Of a DNA stretch of 64,000 nucleotides, positions 55,771 through 64,000 are shown one piece after another. Every line of letters starts with the position of its first letter. Positions within the stretch are counted from its first letter, which is position 1. A program made the position numbers and the translations under genes. The stretch comes from Nectonema munidae. Lineage: Eukaryota; Nematomorpha; Nectonematoida; Nectonematidae. The DNA lies in assembly GCA_030549495.1 (NCBI GenBank), contig JAUIRK010000762.1, positions 1 to 64,000 of the forward strand, given 5' to 3'. Below the pieces are notes generated by a model. The model was given only the letters and a program-made list of their open reading frames with translations, was not told where the DNA came from and made no database searches.

Positions 55771-56500
55771 TGTGACTAGAGATGTATCGGATGTGAATTT
55801 TTTACATCCGCGGATATCCAAAATAAATTTTAATGCGGATGCAGATATGAAATATTTTAAAAAAATTATGTTTTATATTCTACAGTATCTTACTATTTTA
55901 ATCCCTTTCACTTTTTTCTTTCTCACATATATTCGCCATAAGCACAACGCGTATAAGCACAAATTCGATATAGCACACATGTCTGAAATTCTTTTATTTC
56001 AAAATGTCTTCAAATACGCTTACATCAATATACGCACAAATCTCTATAAGTTGTAGGATTTACTTCCTTTATTTTCCATATTGTTTGTTTTACATAAGAG
56101 CTTATATCGAATGTGAACTGTATAGTCTAAATATATGGAAGCAAAAATCGAATAATGGTGACTTTTTACCGGAATCCCCCGATATCCGCCTCAAAAGTGT
56201 ATTTTTTGTTAAAACATCTATCAATTGGTTTTTTTAAAGCCAAAAACATGTTTTACATCGATATTTTTTTAAATATATGAATTCAATTCAATGAATTTTT
56301 ACCGGAATCCCTAATAATTTAATTTTTAGTATATTAATTAATTTTTTAACAAGTTGTACCTTCATTAGAAAAGATACAACATCGAAATCAATTCATATAT
56401 TTAAAAAAAATATCGATGTATATTGGCTTTCAAGAAACCCCTTGATGCAAGTTTTTACAAAAAATTACACTATTTAGGTGGATTTCTGTAAAAAATCACA
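55771..56500. repeat. hAT-like terminus and a ~90-bp hairpin
   Basis: AGAGATGTATCGGATGTG followed by TCCGCGGATATCC at 55776-55820 resembles a hAT end with subterminal repeats; GGAATCCCCCGATATCCG recurs near 56170. From about 56205 to 56490 two imperfect inverted arms of about 90 bases (sharing CATCGATATTTTTTTAAATA) face each other around a short loop, forming a hairpin-type MITE. Confidence 0.5.
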
Positions 56501-59500
56501 CCCGTCCAATAATAATATTCAGATACCTTTTGTTAAATTTGCTTTATTTATGTCTACGATGCTTAGTGCCTTTTAATCGAATCTCCTAAAACAGACTTAG
56601 ATCTTTCAGAATCTGTTATTTCAATTTTATTGTTAGAACATTGTCATGTGTAAAAACTTATCCCACTCACTTAATCAACAGAACAGCTTGCTGTATATCG
56701 AGTTTGGCAAATATGATATCTACAGAAATTTGATGCCGTTTTAGAAAAAATGCATAATAAATATTAGAAAAAAAATCTAGCTAATCTACTATCTTGAAAA
56801 AATTATGGAGCTGTTTTTTTCCAAATAAAATTTTTGATTAAAAGAATATAAAATTTAATATTATATATAGTATTAGATTTATAATTAAAAAAAAAGTAAA
56901 ATTACAAAAAATTCAAAACTTTTTTCCTTATATTATTTTTAAATACTATTTTGAAAACGTTAAAGGTTTTCAATTATAAATATTTTCTAAACATGACTAT
57001 GTCCTAGAAAAATGAAAATGGGAACTGTTTTATGTGTAAACTTCTTATATTTTCCAAGTATAGCTATTTTAAAAATGAGTCAAATTTAAAGGGTTTCGTG
57101 GTTTTTCCACGAGAAAAATTCAAAATCACAAAATATTATTGTGTTGAAGGTGAAATATGTCTCTTAGAAATGCCAATGCTGTAGAGATAGAAAACTAAAG
57201 AAATAGTAAATTATTTTTTCATTTTTTTAAAATCATTTCTTCCCATAGCAGACCTACTCTAAAAAAGATGTTAAGTTTGGAGGATTCTTTTTGTAAACTA
57301 AATTTTTTATGGAGAAAAATGGAAATTTAGTTTTAAAAAGGAGGGAAAATATCGATTCGACTTAAACGTGTCTTATGGGTACAGAAAAAATAACTAAATA
57401 ATCAAAAATTTTCTTTTTCAGTGTAGGGAAAAATGGAAATTTAGGTATAAAAAGGGTCGAAAAATGTCGATTCGACATGAGCGTTTCCTATGGGGAAAAT
57501 TTACTAAATTTATTAAATATTAGAAATTACTTTTTCTAAAATCCTTTAAGTACTCTAAGGAACATATTTTATTTGAAATATTTGATGAAAATTTTCTGAT
57601 TAAAATTCTAAACATTTTAAAATAAAAACTTAGAAAGAATCCATGACTTAAACTAGGAAATAATCAGAATTAAGAAAACGGCGTTAATTTATAATTAAAA
57701 AATAAAATTCTTTGCTAGGCTTAAATTATTTAAATAATGTAAAATTAAGGGCTGTTGTCTAACCCACTACCTTATATTCTCCACTCTCGCAACTGGATGT
57801 TCGTCCTTGCATCGGGTGCAATATTATAATTTATTCATCACTGAGAAAATATTTATTCATGCTATGTGATTATTCTTCACCAAGTAAATGAAGAATTACT
57901 AACCCTACCCTCTACAAATATTAGTCCATTACTAAACACAGAAATTGGGTAAAATTTTTGTAAATATGAAACCATATTAGTGAAATCTACATTTATTCGA
58001 TTATTTGGAATAATAAGATTATTTATAAACATCTCCAGAACGACAAATCAACTTAAAATATTATAAAAAAAGCTGATAACAAAATCTCCTTAAAGTTGCC
58101 GATAACGCAAGTTCGATGTTTTTCAACCAGCGTGAGAAGGCATATAATGAGACTATTTATATATATGAGACTATTATATATTTATCTACTGATATCTTTG
58201 ATTGAGTTGAAGATTTTGATCACAAAGCAGATTTTGATTTCACAATTACTTAATCAATTAATTAATATATCTTAAGAATCAAAATTGAAACTTAAATTAA
58301 GAATAACATTTCATTGTCTAATTTGTATGACTTAGAAAAAGAGAATCCTTATTTCGCAGAAAAACTGATTTCTTTATTTTAACTTTTATACAGTGAGACA
58401 CCGTTTTCTGTTATTTCACATATATAATCTAAACTTAGAAGTAGAGTTCTTTCACTTCGAGATGATATGAGTGGCGCACATCAACTAGTAGACCTGATTG
58501 AAAGGATTTGTTTTGTAATCATCAATCTCAAATTTCAAATTAAATATTTGTTATTTTTGTTAAAAAAATGTGTGTAATAAAAACTTAAAGAATTCAAGTA
58601 TAAAATTTTATTGTTTAGTTGAAGAAAAATATATAAGTTAAAAAAATTTAGTGTAAATTAAAAAAATTTGGAATCACTGCTCTCATTTAATAAAAAAAAG
58701 GACTCTTAATCAGTTTGAGAAATGATCTCAATGCAATTACTTCTGGAGTATCATCAAGTTGTTAGTAATGATTTACAAATCGACAATATAAAATTATCTA
58801 TATGCGAACAAAAAACTTTAAAGTTTCAGATATCATAATTAATGATAATAATATTCAAGGAAACTCAAAATCACGAGGAAGAAATTAATTGGAAAATCTT
58901 TCTTTTTATTCGTCTACTTGCATGCCAAATGTGGTAAAAGAAAAATAAATTTCCATACATTTCATCCTTCATAACTGACTGCCGATTAAATTAGCGATTT
59001 TCGGATCCTCTCAATTCATTAATAATTATTAAAGACGCTATTTACAACATTGCGATCCATTCAGCATACAGGCTGCTTTGTAAATAAATATTTTCAAAGC
59101 CTAGCCGATGTAGCCTTCTTTTTTTCCCTGAAATACACCAGCAAGCCTTCAAAGCAATACTTATTGTTGAATTCAAAGAAATAGAATTCCTTGGCGTATG
59201 AATTTCTCTTAAAGACAAATTCATCAGGCACACAGAAGATACTAAAGATAAATTAACAGTGACATTAATCTTCCTTACAACAATTAGATTCACCGAAGAT
59301 AAAAAGGAAAAAGACTCTCTAAAAATAGCGGAATTGTCCAGCATTATATAGGGACTATTCCTTTGCAATTCAGAAAGTTTTCAAACCTGCATAATCTACT
59401 AAAAGACAAAGTGATCCCAAAGGACACTTGGATAATGCAACGGAAAAGCCAAAAATAAAAATACACCATCACAGTCGCGCTTTGATTTGAGTGAATCCTT

Positions 59501-59535
59501 AGGTAAAACATTAGGAGCGAAGAAATGAATTTTTT
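56501..59535. other. AT-rich DNA, mostly featureless
   Basis: About 3 kb without a recognised gene. A local duplication of about 70 bases occurs at 57311 and 57425 (both with AAAAATGGAAATTTAG, then CGATTCGAC). Confidence 0.4.
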
Positions 59536-59835
59536 ATGGATGAAAATTTTCCTTTTCAATTTATGAATGAAGATTATTTTTATTTGTATTGTAACATTTT
59601 ATTTTACAAAAATTATTCAAGATTTACACAAAAACAAGTCACTTTCAATTCGGTTGGGTTAAAAAGATGCGCCTCAATCATAGGGCCCGAGGCTAAACTG
59701 GATCGGCTAATCTTCCCATATGCAACTCCGCCACAATTTGCTGAGGTTTGCTCAAAAGAAATCATAAAGTTCTGCAAAAAAGGTTCCATTAACTACAATC
59801 AACTTCTTGACCTACTTATTATAGGTAAAGGGTAA
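59536..59835 (+). CDS. Unrecognised frame, possible exon
   Basis: A 99-codon frame whose second half (GPEAKLDRLIFPYATPPQFA then EVCSKEIIKFCKKG) has balanced composition and higher GC than its surroundings. IIG is followed by a GTAAAG donor-like sequence at 59824. It could be an exon of an unidentified host gene or a part of the LINE that follows. I do not recognise it. Confidence 0.25.
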   Translation: MDENFPFQFMNEDYFYLYCNILFYKNYSRFTQKQVTFNSVGLKRCASIIGPEAKLDRLIFPYATPPQFAEVCSKEIIKFCKKGSINYNQLLDLLIIGKG

Positions 59836-60029
59836 GGTATAATAACTTCATAATACAGACAAAGATAGTTTTTATGATGGTTGCCTTGTCTTTATAAACT
59901 TTGCCAAGTGATTAAAGACTATAAAAATATTTAAAAAAAAGATTAAACTGATAAAAAAAATATACAAATAGAAAAATAAGGTTAAAAAAGTATAAAAACA
60001 AGAAAAAAACAACAGAAAACACTTTTTGA

Positions 60030-61650
60030 ATAAAATATATTTTTATATTCAATTAATTAAATTTGTTCGCTTATGTTCGCGTCTTTTATCAATGCCCTTT
60101 TCTTCGATCTTCAAAGATATTCCTTTTTCAAACATCTTGATTATTGGTAATATGAATGCCCAACCCTCTTTATGGGATGTTAAAAACAATTTAAGAGGTA
60201 GACTTTTATATTATAAAATTATTTAATATAATAGACTCAGTTAAAGATCCTACCTTTATTAGTCTGAGAACAGAGATTAATTTAAGTTAACATATTTATC
60301 TAACCTTATGTAGTGATGTAATGAAAAATTTCATACAAAGCTGGAGAATACTTGATGAAATTTCAATGTCTGATCATAAATTTATTGAAGTTCATTGAAC
60401 TATTTTTTCCTGAAAACAATCTTAGGAAAAATTTTAATACTAATATCTTTACAGAAAAAATAAAATATGAGATTAATGAAAACTCTGATATTCATAAAGA
60501 TAAAATCATATATAATAGTTGTGATATTGAGGTATTTACCGAAAAATTGACACAGTGTCCAATACGTGCTTCGAATAGAAGTTCTTTTTCAATCAAATGC
60601 ATTAATAACTTTTGGTGTTCCACTCTGCATCAACTTAGAAGGAAACTTAGGTTTGTATACAAACAGTTTAAAAAAAGTAAAAATGAAAATCATTTGGAAA
60701 TTTATCATAACACTAAAAGATTTTACAGGAATAAAATGCATTTTTTAAAAAGAACAATGGAAACGATTCTTAGATTTCTACAGAGACACTTTTTGGGAAA
60801 AAATAAAATCTATAACAAAACTCAAACTCCAAGCAGATTCTAAATATTTTATTTTACCAGATTACATCACTGCTACAATCATGAATATCAGTAAACATTT
60901 CTTTCCAAACGTTTCAATATGTAATATAGAAAAACCTTTGTATAATCAGGAATATTGCTTTGTTGAAATTTCATATGAAGAACTTTATTTCTGTCTTAAA
61001 AATTCTAGAAGAAATTCCGCTCCGGGACCTTCAAACTAATAAAAATTTCTCTCCCGATTATTGAATCCTTCCTTTGAAACTATACAACTACATCTTTAAA
61101 TTCTCTTTCTTCCTAATATTTTTAAATTTGGCGAAGTTGACTTAATCCCTAAATTTAATTCTCAAAATTTAAGTATCGAAAACTGGAGACTTTTTACTCT
61201 TTTACCTTGTATGGGCAAATTTTTTGAAAAAATTGTAAGATTGAGAATGCTTGATCACATAGAGAAAACTAATTTTCTCAATAAAAACCAATTTGTTTAT
61301 GTCTCACAAAATTCTCTAGAAATTGCTATCGACCGTTTAGCCTCAACTATATATAAATGTTTTAATTATAAATTCTCTTTAACAAGCTTTTTATTGATTT
61401 TAAAGGTGCCTTCAACTCAGCGTGTCACTCCTGCATTATAAGAAAAATGCAAAAAATGAAATTTCCGATCACCTTGAATGGATTAGGTCATATCTTGAAG
61501 GTAGAAATATTTTTATTAGAGGTGCTCCAGCCGTCAAGAAACTTTAAATGCTTCTACTCAACAGGGAGCTTGTGTATCTTTAATTGCCATTGAAAGACCT
61601 TGCTAGACTAAAAATCTAATTAAACTAAGTCTACTACTTGAAGAATTTAA
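60030..61650 (+). pseudogene. LINE (Jockey/R1/I-like) polyprotein fossil
   Basis: Plus-strand pieces: an endonuclease block NILIIGNMNAQPSLWDVKNN (about 60135-60195, family pattern GDFNAHHPLWG); a linker with NFWCSTLHQLRRKLRFVYKQ (60600-60665); SYEELYFCLKNSRRNSAPGP (about 60970-61030, family KS-APGPDGI); an RT stretch VDLIPKFNSQNLSIENWRLF then TLLPCMGKFFEKIVRLRMLD and NFLNKNQFVY (61137-61300); and STQQGACVS near 61555, where GTPQGxVLSP is expected. The YADD block was not found. Numerous frame changes and deletions make it long dead. Confidence 0.8.
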
Positions 61651-62125
61651 ATCATTTGCATGTATTCTAAATCTAACTATTAACTTGCAAAAATACATTC
61701 TTGTAAACTTTAGCAAAAACAATAAAAATAAAAAGAAATGTTCCGACCTCTATTTCAGTAATGTTAACTTTCCTTTTAGGGTGAGACTTGTTACCCAAAT
61801 ACACCTAAATATACCCAAATACACCCAAACAGAACAAAACAAATTTAAATATACACAGAATAAGTTAAATATACATTAAAGAATTATTCGTAGCATAAAA
61901 TTAAAAGAAATTATTAATTTTAAATTAAATTATAAAAAATTTAAAAACATTATGCTTGTCAAATTTTTTTTTAATTAAAATTGTTTATATTATAACAATA
62001 ACTTAAAATATAATATTTTTTGTAAATAATAATATAATTATTTTATAAGAGTATGTTTGATAACACAAAATAATTTTTTTATTTAAATGAAATATTTGTG
62101 GCCAGGCAAGATAATGGGAGGTATA
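61651..62125. other. AT-rich DNA between two LINE remnants
   Basis: Short runs of ATACACC/AATACAC near 61800 form a small tandem repeat. No gene recognised. Confidence 0.4.
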
Positions 62126-62627
62126 AGTGAGTGAGGGAGTGAATGAGTGAGTGAATGAATGAATGAATGAGTGAGTGAGTGAGTGAGTGAGTGAGTGAGT
62201 GAGTGAGTGAGTGAGTGAGTGAGTGAGTGAGTGAGTGAGTGAGTGAGTGAGTGAGTGAGTGAGTGAGTGAGTGAGTGAGTGAGTGAGTGAGTGAGTGAGT
62301 GAGTGAGTGAGTGAGTGAGTGGTGAGTGAGTGAGTGAGTGGTGGTGAGTGAGTGAGTGGTGAGTGAGTGAGTGGTGGTGAGTGAGTGAGTGAGTGAGTGG
62401 TGAGTGAGTGAGTGAGTGGTGAGTGGTGAGTGAGTGAGTGAGTGAGTGGTGGTGAGTGAGTGAGTGAGTGAGTGAGTGAGTGAGTGAGTGAGTGAGTGAG
62501 TGAGTGAGTGAGTGAGTGAGTGAGTGAGTGAGTGAGTGAGTGAGTGAGTGAGTGAGTGAGTGAGTGAGTGAGTGAGTGAGTGAGTGAGTGAGTGAGTGAG
62601 TGAGTGAGTGAGTGAGTGAGTGAGGGA
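62126..62627. repeat. (GTGA)n microsatellite, ~500 bp
   Basis: About 120 units of a tetranucleotide. GTGGTGAGT variants cluster in the middle third (about 62320-62455), while both flanks are nearly pure. The array starts and ends with variant units (GAATGAAT on the left, GAGGGAGGG on the right). Confidence 0.97.
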
Positions 62628-62639
62628 GGGAAATCTCAA

Positions 62640-64000
62640 AGCACTTTCCAACGTTGGCTGATATGCTTGCTGTATTGCTATGATTTGGATGGCTTTGATT
62701 GGTAGTTTCTATGTGACTATATTAGACTATATTAGGTAGTTTCTATATTAGTTATTATGTTGAGTTGGGTGATGGAGTGATAAGATTTTGGTGTGCTTTA
62801 AGAATTGGTTCTATTGTGTTTATTAGGATTGAGAGTTCTTGGAGAATTGAAGGGTGATATAGAAAGTCATAAATGGAGTCGGGGATTCCATTGAAATATA
62901 AGTGGCAGAATTTGTGTAGTTTGGTTCGTATGTTTTGAAAGATGAGGCATAGAAGGATGATGTGTTGTTTTTATTTCTGTGCAACCAAAACGGCAGAGTG
63001 GTTTGTTGTGGAGTTTGAATTTGTAAAAATAAGCATAGTTTGGGCAGTGAAAAGAGAGCCATCTAATTGTGTTGCGTGCTAGAAAAATGCTTTTATTATT
63101 AATCGCAAAATTGTTTAGAGGTGGAAAAATGTTGAGGGATGACCAATTGTTCAGGATGGATATGTGTGTTGAAGATTTGATGCAGGATAGAGGGATAGAG
63201 GGTACAATGGTTAAGGTTGTGTTCGATGTTAATGTTTTTAATAATTGATCCACTATGTTTTTTGGTGTATGTAGAATGTCCGAGAGACCAGGTTATGGTG
63301 ATGTTGAAATGTTGAGCGAGTTGGGTGAGTTTGGTGTCTATGCTATGACATCACAGCGGAATTTTATGATTGAGATTGAGATCGTTAATGATGTTTTGAG
63401 CGTCTGTGTAAAGATGGATGTAACTAAAGTTGTGGCGATATGTTTCGATGTTGTCTAATAGATGGCTGCAAGCGGCTAAAATTGCTAACGCTTCTGTTTC
63501 ATAAGATGAAGTGTTGTTGTCGGTGTGAAGGACTTCGGAGAAAAAATGGGTTAATGAGTTGGTGATGAAGAAGGCGTATGCACCAGTAGCATGGGAGAGG
63601 ATTTGGAACTGTCAGTAAAGATGAAAAAATTATATGGTGAGTGGGGATTAGTGCGTTGCTTTTTGATTAGTTTGATAGCAATGTTTTTATGTTTGCATAT
63701 GGTTAATGTGTAGGGTAATTCATCTGAAGGGTTGAAATGGAAAATTGGATTGATTTCAGATGATATGGAATAGTGAGCTAGATTTGCTATGTACTTGACA
63801 CATATTGTTTTGTAAAATAAGAGTATAAGGGATGAAGTTGAGTAGGGTATGGTGAATACGTGAATGGGGAGCATGGAATTGAAAGTTTTCGAGTATAGTG
63901 TTACTAGAGTTAAGTGTAGTTTGTATAGAATGGGTAGAGTGTGTGTAAGGAGTTCAAGTTTTGAGGTAGGTGTGGTGTGATATGCGTTAGTGATTGTGAA
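62640..64000 (-). mobile_element. LINE (R1/I-like) 3' part with RNase H, runs off the window
   Basis: Minus-strand pieces from the right edge leftward: FIFTDSSKSSPMLL (63590-63640), the first-Asp block of RNase H; SSYETEALAILAAC (about 63480-63525), the AE-LAI block; YIHLYTDAQNIINDL (about 63390-63435), the second-Asp block; NITITWSLGHS (about 63300-63330), the TWVPGHSG block; then ARNTIRWLSFHCPNYAYFYK and LCRFGCTEIKTTHHPSM (62940-63080), the C-terminal zinc-knuckle-like region. Frames change between blocks, so it is broken. The RT domain should lie beyond 64000. Its 3' UTR leads to the (GTGA)n array. Confidence 0.82.

Noticed and set aside
62079-62651. 190-codon open frame rich in SLTH repeats on the - strand
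   Set aside because: It is only a translation of the (GTGA)n microsatellite, which has no stops in this frame; not a gene.

Overview
This window is AT-rich nuclear DNA (roughly 70% A+T by eye) from a eukaryote, almost certainly an invertebrate animal. The evidence is spliced genes with GT-AG introns of 0.3-6 kb and a dense load of animal-type transposons: hAT, piggyBac, Tigger/pogo, Tc1/mariner, RTE-type and R1/I-type LINEs, MITEs and satellites. The two host proteins are recognisable but diverge strongly from vertebrate orthologues, which suggests a fast-evolving lineage. A myxozoan or similar parasite would fit, but this is a guess.

Two host genes were reconstructed exon by exon. (1) PSMD3/Rpn3, a lid subunit of the 26S proteasome, lies on the + strand from a probable first exon at 15171 to the stop codon at 32565: nine exons, about 490 codons, all splice phases compatible. 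(2) A mitochondrial-type enoyl-CoA hydratase of the AUH/ECHDC2 family lies on the - strand from 48082 to 35992: eight exons, N-terminal exon not found, one probable GC-AG intron. The two genes are convergent, with about 3.4 kb between their polyadenylation signals, and that gap holds a dead Tigger element.

Layout. 0-1.1 kb: hAT transposase fragment and a G-rich MITE end. 4.1-5.9 kb: higher-order tandem repeat. 6.2-8.1 kb: broken Tigger transposase. 8.15-9.04 kb: RTE LINE 3' end, abutting a piggyBac-like terminus and a 150-bp satellite (9.2-10.3 kb). 11.4-12.4 and 13.3-13.6 kb: a second ~150-bp array and a shorter copy of it. 13.9-14.6 kb: hAT fossil. 15.2-32.6 kb: PSMD3. Its third intron holds a large foldback (inverted-repeat) element that carries a piggyBac copy with an intact 585-aa transposase. 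33.0-34.9 kb: second Tigger fossil. 36-48 kb: AUH-like gene, whose second intron carries a second, loop-inverted foldback copy with two MITEs flanked by exact 8-bp target duplications. 49-53 kb: hAT fossils and a dispersed repeat. 53.7-55.5 kb: piggyBac-like fossil. 60-61.9 kb: LINE fossil (+). 62.1-62.6 kb: (GTGA)n array at the probable 3' tail of another LINE, which runs off the right edge on the - strand.

The host genes do not form an operon or a shared pathway: one serves protein degradation, the other mitochondrial fatty-acid or leucine catabolism. The most unusual structure is the foldback family. It has a 72-nt tRNA-like core, its loop lies in opposite orientations in the two copies, and one arm preserves an empty target site that the other two arms have filled.
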